Shown here: one piece after another, positions 16,042-21,795 of the stretch
How positions within the stretch are numbered: the stretch's first letter is position 1
Layout: every line of letters starts with the position of its first letter
DNA from: a bacterium
GTDB taxonomy: Bacteria; Spirochaetota; Spirochaetia; JABEVK01
NCBI GenBank assembly: GCA_021781625.1
Contig: JAJXWL010000013.1
Span: forward strand, 1 to 21,795
DNA length: 21,795 nt
Direction of reading: 5' to 3'
Made by a program: the position numbers and the translations under genes
The notes under the pieces: model-generated
Database searches by the model: none
What the model saw: the letters and a program-made list of their open reading frames with translations, nothing else
Told to the model about the DNA's origin: nothing

Positions 16042-17147
16042 ATTTTTTCACCTGCTTTCGTTTCTGGGGCCTGCCAATCCCCCGTGGTCAATATCTCCAT
16101 CAGGGCCACATTGATGTAGTAGTTGCTCCGCCCAATCTTGGCCTTGTGCAAAAAGCCATCCTCCGACAAGGTGTCCAGATACTTGGTGGCTGTGATTCTC
16201 GATTTCAAGTTCAAATCCTTCATCAGAAACTCAATCTTGGTGTAGGGATGAAAGAAGAGGTTGTTCAGCAGGTCTTGGCTGTAAATGCTGGCCAGTTTGG
16301 CCTTGATATTGGCCTTGTAATAAGACCACGCCCGGTCAATCGCCTTGACCAGTTCGACGGTCTTTTCTGCGGTTTGGGCCACCGCTTCCAGCATATACAA
16401 AATCCACGGCTCCCAGTCTCCCGTATCCCGGACACTCTGCAGGCGCTCGTAGTAATCCCCTTTATTCTGGACGATATACCGGCTCAAATACAAAATGGGG
16501 ATTTCCAGCAGCCCCTCTTTCACCAGATACAGCACATTCAGAATCCGCCCCGTCCGGCCATTCCCATCATAAAAAGGATGAATGCTTTCAAACTGATGAT
16601 GGATGACCGCCATCTTCACCAAGGGGTCCAAGGACCCGCCGGTCTGGTTGATGAAGGCTTCCAGCTGTCCCATCAGACCGATAATGACATCATGACCCTG
16701 GGGTGGCGTGTAAACCACCTCGCCGGTCCGGCCATTGCGCAAGTCGGTCCCCGGGAGCTTTCGGAATCCTGCCTTGTTCTTTTCCAGTATTTCCTGAACG
16801 GCCAGAATATGATTAACCGACAAAAATCCCGCTCCGGCTATCAGCTCATACCCCTGACGCAGGGCGCTGACATAGCTCTGAACTTCCTTAGCCGATGGCG
16901 AGAGGTCGAGTTCGGGGAAAAGTTCTTCTTTGAAGAGGTCGTCGTGGGTGGTGATGATATTTTCGATGGCCGAGCTGTCTTTAGCCTCTTGAATAAACAG
17001 GGTATTGATGAGGATGGCCTGATTGGGGATTTTTTGGGACAGACCCTTGAGTTCCGCCAGTTTTCGGCTGGCCAAGGTGGTCATCTTCAAGACCTTGACC
17101 GTTTCCAGTTCTTCCGGGGTCGGATACCGGTTTAAGTCATAACCCAT
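16038..17147 (-). CDS. fic: Fic-family AMP-transferase with N-terminal inhibitory helix
   Basis: 369 residues. A Fic N-terminal domain carries the inhibitory motif (S/T)xxxE(G/N), here S58-SAI-E62-N63, making it a class II (auto-inhibited) Fic. The catalytic motif HPFYDGNGRTGR is complete at 190-201, and a flap segment (TGEVVYTPPQG) precedes it. A winged-helix-like C-terminus (LKSRITATKYLDTL, about 315-355) could bind DNA. Fic proteins transfer AMP from ATP to Ser/Thr/Tyr of target proteins. Start ATG 17145-17147 has GGAGG 7 bases upstream. It lies between hsdM and hsdS and overlaps hsdS by 4 bases. Such Fic genes recur in type I loci; whether they modify Hsd proteins is unknown. Confidence 0.93.
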   Translation of the reverse strand: MGYDLNRYPTPEELETVKVLKMTTLASRKLAELKGLSQKIPNQAILINTLFIQEAKDSSAIENIITTHDDLFKEELFPELDLSPSAKEVQSYVSALRQGYELIAGAGFLSVNHILAVQEILEKNKAGFRKLPGTDLRNGRTGEVVYTPPQGHDVIIGLMGQLEAFINQTGGSLDPLVKMAVIHHQFESIHPFYDGNGRTGRILNVLYLVKEGLLEIPILYLSRYIVQNKGDYYERLQSVRDTGDWEPWILYMLEAVAQTAEKTVELVKAIDRAWSYYKANIKAKLASIYSQDLLNNLFFHPYTKIEFLMKDLNLKSRITATKYLDTLSEDGFLHKAKIGRSNYYINVALMEILTTGDWQAPETKAGEKI

Positions 17148-17199
17148 GCCGTCCCCTCCATTTGTCTATTTTCCCCTCAAAAAATACACACGTTTTCAA

Positions 17200-17235
17200 A
17201 ATATGTATACGAAAACCGGTTTTTCTATACATATT
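17200..17235. repeat. 36-bp near-perfect palindrome between hsdM and fic
   Basis: AATATGTATA (17200-17209) is mirrored by TATACATATT (17226-17235), and the centre AAAACCGGTTTT (17212-17223) is itself a perfect palindrome. Only the pairs 17210/17225 and 17211/17224 fail. It overlaps the last bases of the hsdM stop codon and lies about 50 bases before the fic start. As DNA it could be an operator for the fic/hsdS genes; as RNA it would be a long AU-rich hairpin at the hsdM 3' end, followed by a TTTT, so a weak terminator or attenuator is also possible. Confidence 0.75.
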
Positions 17236-18949
17236 ACCCCACAATCTCCTTCAGCAGGCCCATAATGGTCTCGGCCTTGGCCTTCAGGTCCCGGTCAATC
17301 TCTTCCAAAGGTCGGGGGGGCACATACTTGTAGAAATACCGGGTAAAGGGAATCTCATAGCCAATCTTGGTCTTGCTGTGGTCAATCCAAGCATCAGGCA
17401 CATGGGGCAGGACTTCTCGTTCAAAGTAGGCCTGGATGTCCTCGTTCAGGGGCACGTTCTCGGTATCCCGCAGGCTGGAATCGGCCTTGGGCTGGCCTTT
17501 CTTGTCCTTCTCGATGTCGCCCTTTTCATTTTTCAAGGGGCGTTCGACCGTGATGGTGGAGTAGCCGAATTCCGTGGTCGGGAGAATCTTCACCAGTTCC
17601 CCGTCCTTGAATTCCGCAAAGGCCTTGGTGATGGTCTCGATGTGCTCATCTCCTAGTTCCTTGCGCTTGGACCCCAGGGACTTCTTCATCTTTTTGAACA
17701 GGTCCACAGCGTTGATGAGCTGGACCTTTCCGACCCGGGGGCCTTCCTTGTGATTGGACAGAATCCAGACATAGGTGGAAATCCCGGTGTTGTAGAACAT
17801 GTCCGTGGGCAGGGCGATGATGGCTTCCAGCAGGTCATTTTCCAGAATGTATTGCCGGATGGAGGATTCCCCGCTTCCGGCTCCCCCGGTGAACAAAGGG
17901 GACCCGTTGAGGACGATGCCGATACGGCTTCCGCCTTCGGACTTGGGTCGCATCTTGGAAATCAGATGCAGAAGGAACAACAGACTGCCGTCACTGACCC
18001 GGGGCAAACCGGGACCAAACCGACCATTGAACCCGAGCTTTTCATACTCTTCCCGGACTTTCTTTTCGACCTTCTTCCATTCCACACCGAAAGGAGGATT
18101 GGTGATGAGGTAGTCGAACCTTTTGTCCGGCAAGCCATCTTCCGACAGTGTATTCCCGGCCACGATGTTTTTCACATCCGAACCTTTGATGAGCATGTCA
18201 GCCTTGCAGATGGCGTAGGATTCGTCGTTCAGCTCCTGACCATGAACCTTGAGGACGGCCTGGGGGTTCATGGATTTCAGGTGTTCTTCAGCAACCGAAA
18301 GCATTCCCCCGGTTCCGGCACAGCAGTCATAGATGGTCCGGATGATGCCCGGCTTGGTCAGGGCTTCAGAATCCTCCAAAAAGAGCAGGTTCACCATCAA
18401 GCGGATGACCTCCCGAGGGGTAAAGTGCTCTCCGGCGGTCTCGTTGGAAAGTTCGGCAAACTTGCGGATAAGCTCTTCGAAGACCAAGCCCATGTCAGCA
18501 TTGCTCACCGCTTTGGGGGCCAAATCAAAGGCCACCACCTTTTGCAGGACCATGTAGAGGAGGTCTTTGCTGGCCAGGTATTCCACTTGCTCGGTGAACT
18601 TATACTTCAAAAAGATGTCGTGGGCGTTCTCAGAAAAGCTGTTTATATAGTGGAGCAGGTTTTGTTTGAGCTGGTCCGCATCCCCCAGCATGGTTTTCAA
18701 GGTAAACTTGGACGTGTTGTAGAAGCTTTGGCCCGCAACCTTTTTCAGGGCCACATTCAGGGCAAACTCTCCCTTGTCGGCCTTAGCCTGGGCCTCGGTC
18801 AGAACCGCATCTTTGGTGGGTTCCAGCACGCAGTCCAAACGGCGAAGCAAGGTAAGGGGTAAAATCACCTTGCCGTAGTCCGACTGCTTGAAGTCCCCCC
18901 TCAGTAGTTCTGCTATGGACCAGATGAGGTCGGATAAGGGTGATGCCAT
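17234..18949 (-). CDS. hsdM: Type I DNA adenine methyltransferase HsdM
   Basis: 571 residues from the ATG at 18947-18949, which has GGAG 7 bases upstream; an earlier in-frame ATG at 18988 has no ribosome site and overlaps the promoter. The N-terminal HsdM helical domain covers about 1-140. SAM-binding motif I is DCCAGTGGM at about 208-216 and the catalytic N6-adenine motif IV NPPF is at 284-287, both intact. HsdM with HsdS methylates adenine in the recognition site and protects the host. It is first in the operon; after its stop come the palindrome (17200-17235) and then fic. Confidence 0.96.
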   Translation of the reverse strand: MASPLSDLIWSIAELLRGDFKQSDYGKVILPLTLLRRLDCVLEPTKDAVLTEAQAKADKGEFALNVALKKVAGQSFYNTSKFTLKTMLGDADQLKQNLLHYINSFSENAHDIFLKYKFTEQVEYLASKDLLYMVLQKVVAFDLAPKAVSNADMGLVFEELIRKFAELSNETAGEHFTPREVIRLMVNLLFLEDSEALTKPGIIRTIYDCCAGTGGMLSVAEEHLKSMNPQAVLKVHGQELNDESYAICKADMLIKGSDVKNIVAGNTLSEDGLPDKRFDYLITNPPFGVEWKKVEKKVREEYEKLGFNGRFGPGLPRVSDGSLLFLLHLISKMRPKSEGGSRIGIVLNGSPLFTGGAGSGESSIRQYILENDLLEAIIALPTDMFYNTGISTYVWILSNHKEGPRVGKVQLINAVDLFKKMKKSLGSKRKELGDEHIETITKAFAEFKDGELVKILPTTEFGYSTITVERPLKNEKGDIEKDKKGQPKADSSLRDTENVPLNEDIQAYFEREVLPHVPDAWIDHSKTKIGYEIPFTRYFYKYVPPRPLEEIDRDLKAKAETIMGLLKEIVG

Positions 18950-18978
18950 GGGGTTGCTCCAAAGGTAAAGTTTTCCTG

Positions 18979-19008
18979 ATTCTATCACAAACCAGGCATT
19001 TTTGGCAG
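18979..19008 (-). promoter_or_regulatory. hsdM operon promoter
   Basis: On the minus strand, CTGCCA (19008-19003), an 18-base spacer and TAGAAT (18984-18979), with TGA directly before the -10 (an extended -10 element). Predicted transcription starts about 20-25 bases before the hsdM ATG. It would drive hsdM and possibly the downstream genes through the palindrome. Confidence 0.5.
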
Positions 19009-19062
19009 GCTCTTTTTCCCTGCTTCAATATTTTTCACCTTTTTTTGAACTTTCGCGACGAG

Positions 19063-19106
19063 TCAACCTAACCTTCGGTTGAGCTAAGAGCGGGCTTGTC
19101 CGCTCT
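19063..19106. repeat. Two adjacent short inverted repeats
   Basis: TCAACC (19063-19068) pairs with GGTTGA (19077-19082), and AGAGCGG (19087-19093) pairs with CCGCTCT (19100-19106). They lie upstream of the hsdM promoter in a region without genes. They may be remnants of a terminator or of a repeated extragenic element. Confidence 0.5.
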
Positions 19107-19132
19107 ACGGTAGTTTGTATTTGTTTACCGAG

Positions 19133-19162
19133 AGCCGGTGGGGGCAACAAGAATTGAACCGG
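19133..19162 (-). other. Sequence resembling the 3' end of a tRNA or tmRNA gene
   Basis: Read on the minus strand, GGTTCAATTC is followed by GCCCCCACC, the layout of a T-loop plus acceptor end. The expected T-stem does not pair and no tRNA body is present upstream, so this is at most a degenerate fragment such as an old attachment site. Confidence 0.25.
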
Positions 19163-19173
19163 AAAACAGCATG

Positions 19174-19239
19174 ATTCCTGTCACAAAAAACGCAGTTTGC
19201 CAAAACCTACTTGCGCATCGTCGCAAACGTGATAGGAAT
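19174..19239. repeat. Nested inverted repeat
   Basis: ATTCCTGTCAC (19174-19184) is mirrored by GTGATAGGAAT (19229-19239) with one mismatch. Inside, GTTTGC (19195-19200) pairs with GCAAAC (19223-19228), which directly adjoins the right outer arm, and TTGCG...CGCAA forms a third small stem at the tip. Function unknown. Confidence 0.5.
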
Positions 19240-19284
19240 TTAATTCAAACATTGCAGGAACGATACTGTAGCCTTGAGGCTTCA

Positions 19285-19316
19285 GGGGCGATTCATACCG
19301 AAACTTGAATCGCCCC
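19285..19316. repeat. Perfect 10-bp inverted repeat
   Basis: GGGGCGATTC (19285-19294) and GAATCGCCCC (19307-19316) are exact reverse complements separated by 12 bases. There is no T-run after it on either strand, so it is not a clear intrinsic terminator. Confidence 0.6.
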
Positions 19317-19541
19317 GAGACGAGCGGAGCCCTTTTTGTTTGAGTCCGGAATCAACAGTAGCGTCTTGCGCTTTTTTCCCCGGTCTTCTCGCTTTCTGCC
19401 TGATCTCGGGATCTTGGGACTCGCCACAGCACCCGATTTCTACAGGTAGAGCCGCTGGGTACAAAAAGCCCGGAAATCATCACGAATTCCCGGCTTGCCG
19501 CTACCATGAGCCAATTGCAATAGCTACGAAAAAACATTTTC

Positions 19542-19569
19542 TTGACAAGTAGTATTTGATACCTAGACT
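19542..19569 (+). promoter_or_regulatory. Candidate promoter of the TM2-domain gene
   Basis: TTGACA (19542-19547), a perfect -35, is followed after 16 bases by TAGACT (19564-19569). The resulting leader before the ATG at 19727 would be about 150 bases, AT-rich, with no obvious riboswitch. Confidence 0.4.
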
Positions 19570-19726
19570 TAAAAAAGTGATTTTTTCTCATAAATCGCCA
19601 GATATGTACAAGAGTTTTCTGAACTACATTTTCAGCAGTCAATGTAATATTTAGAACGATTTTGTTGGTAATGTAGGAAAAACTAAGGAAGCGTTGCTTT
19701 CTTTGGAATTTTTTTGGAGGTACTTT

Positions 19727-20065
19727 ATGAGTGATGGACGAGAAAAAGCAGCAGATGAAGCATTTTGCAGATCATGCGGTGCTGTCATAAAGAAGGAAGC
19801 AGAGATTTGTCCAAAGTGTGGCGTGCGTCAGAAGCAGGGGGGTGGAAGCGGTGATGTTTCAACCAACTGGTTGACAGCATTACTTCTTTGCTTGTTTCTA
19901 GGGGTTGTAGGTGGGCACAGATTCTATACAGGAAAAATTGGAACGGCCATACTCATGATTTTAACGTTTGGAGGAGGTTTCGGGATTTGGCCTCTGATTG
20001 ATTTAATCATGATTATTTCTGGAAAGTTCAAGGATTCCCACGGCAATATCATTACTAGAAATTGA
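19727..20065 (+). CDS. Zinc-ribbon TM2-domain membrane protein
   Basis: 112 residues from the ATG at 19727, preceded by GGAGG (19716-19720) at 6 bases; an earlier ATG at 19694 has no such site. A zinc ribbon with C14-x2-C17 and C28-x2-C31 is followed by a TM2 domain: hydrophobic segment about 49-66, the conserved turn GGHRFYTGK (62-70), and a second membrane segment about 73-97. TM2 proteins are small two-helix inner-membrane proteins of largely unknown role. It stands alone, closed by a hairpin at 20071-20100, and is probably a cargo or ordinary chromosomal gene. Confidence 0.88.
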   Translation: MSDGREKAADEAFCRSCGAVIKKEAEICPKCGVRQKQGGGSGDVSTNWLTALLLCLFLGVVGGHRFYTGKIGTAILMILTFGGGFGIWPLIDLIMIISGKFKDSHGNIITRN

Positions 20066-20070
20066 AAAGT

Positions 20071-20100
20071 ACGCCCTGTGATCAATCCATTACAGGGCGT
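20071..20100 (+). terminator. Hairpin terminator after the TM2 gene
   Basis: ACGCCCTGT (20071-20079) pairs perfectly with ACAGGGCGT (20092-20100) across a 12-base loop, starting six bases after the TM2 stop. The following tract (TGCATTTG) is only weakly T-rich, so termination may be incomplete. Confidence 0.65.
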
Positions 20101-20216
20101 TGCATTTGACAATAGGTACCCATAAATTCACGAATATGAAAAGTATTTCGAAGAACAAGCAGGCGTTAGGTCAACTCTCCGCGCCGGCGAAAAGAAACCG
20201 GACTTCTGAGGGCTGT

Positions 20217-20245
20217 TTGACTCGGTATATATCTTGATGTATACT
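20217..20245 (+). promoter_or_regulatory. vapBC promoter with overlapping operator
   Basis: TTGACT (20217-20222) and TATACT (20240-20245) are 17 bases apart, a strong sigma70 promoter. The inverted repeat GTATATATC-TT-GATGTATAC (20225-20244; one mismatch between arms) covers spacer and -10, exactly where an autoregulating VapB/VapBC complex would block RNA polymerase. Confidence 0.7.
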
Positions 20246-20265
20246 TGCTTGCGGAGGCCTCAACG

Positions 20266-20496
20266 ATGCAAACCGCCAAACTATTCGTTAATGGGCGTAG
20301 CCAAGCTGTTCGGCTGCCCAAAGAGTTCAACTTCAAAGGAACTGACGTTTTCATTCAGAAGGTTGGGAATTCCGTCATTCTTTTCCCCAAAGACAGTGTT
20401 TGGGAAACTTTCCTCGAAGGATTGAACGGATTTACTGACGACTTCATGGCAGATGGGAGGCAGCAACCACCGATGCAGGAGCGGGAAGAACTCTGA
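20266..20496 (+). CDS. vapB: VapB antitoxin (SpoVT/AbrB-type DNA-binding)
   Basis: 76 residues from the ATG at 20266, with GGAGG (20253-20257) 8 bases upstream. The N-terminal swapped-hairpin AbrB/MazE fold is clear: MQTAKLFVNGRSQAVRLPKE at 1-20, then VFIQKVGNSVILFPK. The C-terminal part (about 45-76), with WETFLEGLNGFTDDF, would wrap around and inhibit the PIN toxin. It is expected to repress its own promoter through the 20225-20244 repeat. Its TGA overlaps the vapC ATG by one base (TGATG). Confidence 0.92.
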   Translation: MQTAKLFVNGRSQAVRLPKEFNFKGTDVFIQKVGNSVILFPKDSVWETFLEGLNGFTDDFMADGRQQPPMQEREEL

Positions 20497-20891
20497 TGTA
20501 TTTGTTGGATACAAATACCTGCATCTTCATCAAGAATAGAAAGCCTGAGCATGTTCTGAACAGACTCAAACTCGCGATTGATGAAGGAGTTTACCTTTCG
20601 AGTGTTTCGGTGGCTGAACTGCAGTTTGGCGTTTACAGTAGTCAAAATATCGAAAAGAATCGAGTTTCGCTCACCGAGTTTCTTGCTCCGTTTGAAATTC
20701 TTGATTTCGATGATAACGACGCTGAAGCCTTCGGCAAGCTACGGTCGGACTTGAAGCGTCGCGGCGAACTGATTGGTCCCTATGACATGCTGATTGCGGC
20801 CCAGGCGATGACACGGAACCTCGTGTTGGTAACCAACAATACCGACGAGTTCCGCAGAATCCCAGGCCTTCAACTGGAAGATTGGAAATAG
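20496..20891 (+). CDS. vapC: VapC toxin, PIN-domain ribonuclease
   Basis: 131 residues, full length. The PIN-domain acids are in place: D5 (YLLDTNTCI), E41 (SVAELQFG), D97 (GPYDMLIAAQA) and the VTNNTDEF segment at 112-119. VapC toxins cleave tRNA or rRNA when freed from VapB; the target of this one cannot be told. Translation is coupled to vapB by a one-base overlap. Unlike the FitB remnant at 8312-8546, this module appears intact and could stabilise the island. Confidence 0.93.
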   Translation: MYLLDTNTCIFIKNRKPEHVLNRLKLAIDEGVYLSSVSVAELQFGVYSSQNIEKNRVSLTEFLAPFEILDFDDNDAEAFGKLRSDLKRRGELIGPYDMLIAAQAMTRNLVLVTNNTDEFRRIPGLQLEDWK

Positions 20892-21181
20892 AACGGCGGC
20901 TGGCTTCGTATTAATTATTACACTAAAAGGATATGTGGTAAGCGTGGAGGCAGCGATCAAGTTCAGTGAGATGAAATAGTCCTCGAAGCGAAATAGTCTT
21001 TCTTGCCATCCCCATGTAAATTGGACCTCATGGTAGGTTCAAAAAGAAATTCATGAGGAGTAAATGAATAAAAAAAAGTTACACTGATATTCTTTACCGA
21101 ATCGACGAAATCTTTGTCGATAATCTCGATTTGTTCGTCGTAAGCTGAAAGTACCCGCAAAGAGCGTCCTGGTATGGACAA
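20892..21181. other. Intergenic stretch after vapC
   Basis: I see no supported gene or terminator hairpin here. Part of it may be the decayed upstream portion of the transposase remnant that becomes readable near 21182, but no frame is convincing. Confidence 0.4.
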
Positions 21182-21363
21182 AAAAAGCGTCGGAAATACC
21201 CACGAAAAGCGAGGGAAAGGATGATGCACCTTTTTGTGTTTATGGAGAACTCGATGAACAGGATGTATTTGAGAACAATCGGACAAAGCCGGACGGAATT
21301 CAGTGTTGGCTTAATAAAATTGGTGTACAACTTCTTTCGCTTCGAATACCTGTCAAGGGCGTA
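21182..21363 (+). pseudogene. C-terminal remnant of an IS5-type transposase
   Basis: A frame ending at TAA 21361-21363 reads RKARERMMHLFVFMENSMN, then YLRTIGQSRTEFSVGLIKL and VYNFFRFEYLSRA. This matches the end of IS5-type DDE transposases, where 'RARVEHVFGFM' carries the catalytic Glu of DDE and 'GxxNLxYNxxR' follows; the equivalent of that Glu appears here as Met (RERMMHLF), so the remnant is inactive as well as truncated. No N-terminal two-thirds, start codon or intact terminal repeats are visible. It marks past insertion-sequence activity at this edge of the island. Confidence 0.6.
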
Positions 21364-21795
21364 AAACCATGAGACTCAGCCTGCCTGATGGGGCTATAGC
21401 CTAGATTCTGCTATGCCCGAGTCTTGAACTTCGCAACGCGCTTGTCGGATAGGCTTGCCAACCTGTGAAATTTTTAACACGTTCACTAGTTGCTTACGAG
21501 TTTACGTCGCCCCTTTCGGCTTTTACTAATTATCCTTTCGTTTACGCCGATCGTTTTTTCTGTGAGCGTAAACTTTCCCCGACAGAGACGAAAATCTGAC
21601 AGGATGTAATCTATAATCGGCCAGCTTATCGACACAATGCTGTTGGTTTTAAGTCTGCATCTGTTCAGTTTCGTGATTAAAAATTTTGCAAAACTGTGGA
21701 GATTGGCGTTTTTATCGTCAAAATTCGCCCATATTCCCCCGAAAAGTTTTTATTTTCGCTTCTGTGGAGCTTTCCCGACAACCGGCAACCTGTGA
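21364..21795. other. Non-coding end region with repeats
   Basis: No supported gene. GTTTACGC (21540-21547) and GCGTAAAC (21566-21573) are exact inverted repeats with an 18-base T-rich loop. The word CAACCTGTGA occurs at 21459-21468 and again as the last ten bases (21786-21795). A 52-codon open frame (21638 to the end) lacks a ribosome site and a recognisable domain. Confidence 0.4.

Larger units (their letters stand above)
19009..19541. other. Non-coding, inverted-repeat-rich stretch
   Basis: No gene is supported here on either strand; the open frames present lack ribosome sites and recognisable domains. The stretch carries several hairpins listed separately (19063-19106, 19174-19239, 19285-19316) and a tRNA-3'-end-like sequence (19133-19162). 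It looks like an old recombination junction between the restriction locus and the genes on the right. Confidence 0.5.

Noticed and set aside
16146..18862. Long plus-strand open frames (329 and 370 codons) opposite fic and hsdM
   Set aside because: Complementary-strand artefacts of GC-rich codon use; the minus-strand proteins carry complete Fic and methylase motifs.
19063..19316. CRISPR array in the repeat-rich region
   Set aside because: The repeats are inverted, different from each other and not regularly spaced; no repeated unit recurs directly.
19274..19552. Open frames on both strands in the repeat-rich spacer
   Set aside because: No ribosome site, biased low-complexity composition and no domain; the stretch is better read as non-coding.
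20963..21286. 107-codon minus-strand frame at the right edge
   Set aside because: The opposite strand encodes a recognisable transposase C-terminus over the same bases; the minus frame has no family resemblance.

Overview
This is a bacterial accessory region, effectively a defence island, with two complete anti-foreign-DNA systems surrounded by gene fragments and toxin-antitoxin (TA) modules. The organism cannot be named from the window. Good Shine-Dalgarno sites, sigma70-type promoters and a rubredoxin-knuckle alpha-hydroxy-acid oxidoreductase (a form I associate with anaerobes) point to a bacterium of roughly 50-55% GC, with AT-rich imported patches.

Left part (1-7549): a partial FMN-dependent alpha-hydroxy-acid dehydrogenase-like gene runs off the left edge on the minus strand. 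Divergent from it is a complete four-gene Wadjet operon, jetA-jetB-jetC-jetD. The first three genes overlap by ATGA junctions and jetD follows after 10 bases with its own ribosome binding site. JetABC is an SMC-like (MukBEF-related) DNA-extruding complex and JetD is the TOPRIM nuclease that cuts small circular DNA. All key motifs look intact.

Junction (7550-8834): directly behind jetD lies the 3'-truncated end of a dihydrofolate-reductase/RibD-like gene. It is followed by small coupled ORFs of unknown function and a decayed FitAB/VapBC-type TA pair (frameshifted antitoxin, internally deleted PIN toxin).

Centre (8835-19010): a type I restriction-modification locus, all on the minus strand. 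Transcription order is hsdM, fic, hsdS, a PD-(D/E)XK-like protein, a degenerate MNT nucleotidyltransferase, an AlbA_2/GHKL protein, and then hsdR from its own promoter. Five junction-linked accessory/specificity genes (fic to the AlbA_2 gene) sit between hsdM and hsdR. A 36-bp near-palindrome separates hsdM from fic. hsdS, the PD-(D/E)XK gene and one internal patch of hsdR are clearly more AT-rich than their surroundings, which suggests mosaic exchange.

Right part (19010-21795): an approximately 700-base non-coding stretch rich in inverted repeats, including a sequence resembling a tRNA/tmRNA 3' end. Then come a zinc-ribbon TM2 membrane protein with a hairpin terminator, an intact VapBC module with a clear promoter/operator, and the C-terminal remnant of an IS5-type transposase. 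The final 430 bases have no convincing gene.

The most novel candidate is the set of accessory genes inside the hsd operon. A Fic AMP-transferase, an orphan MNT protein whose GSX10DXD motif reads GKX10DXD, a nuclease-like protein and an AlbA_2/GHKL protein are all coupled to hsdS. Their joint function is inference only.
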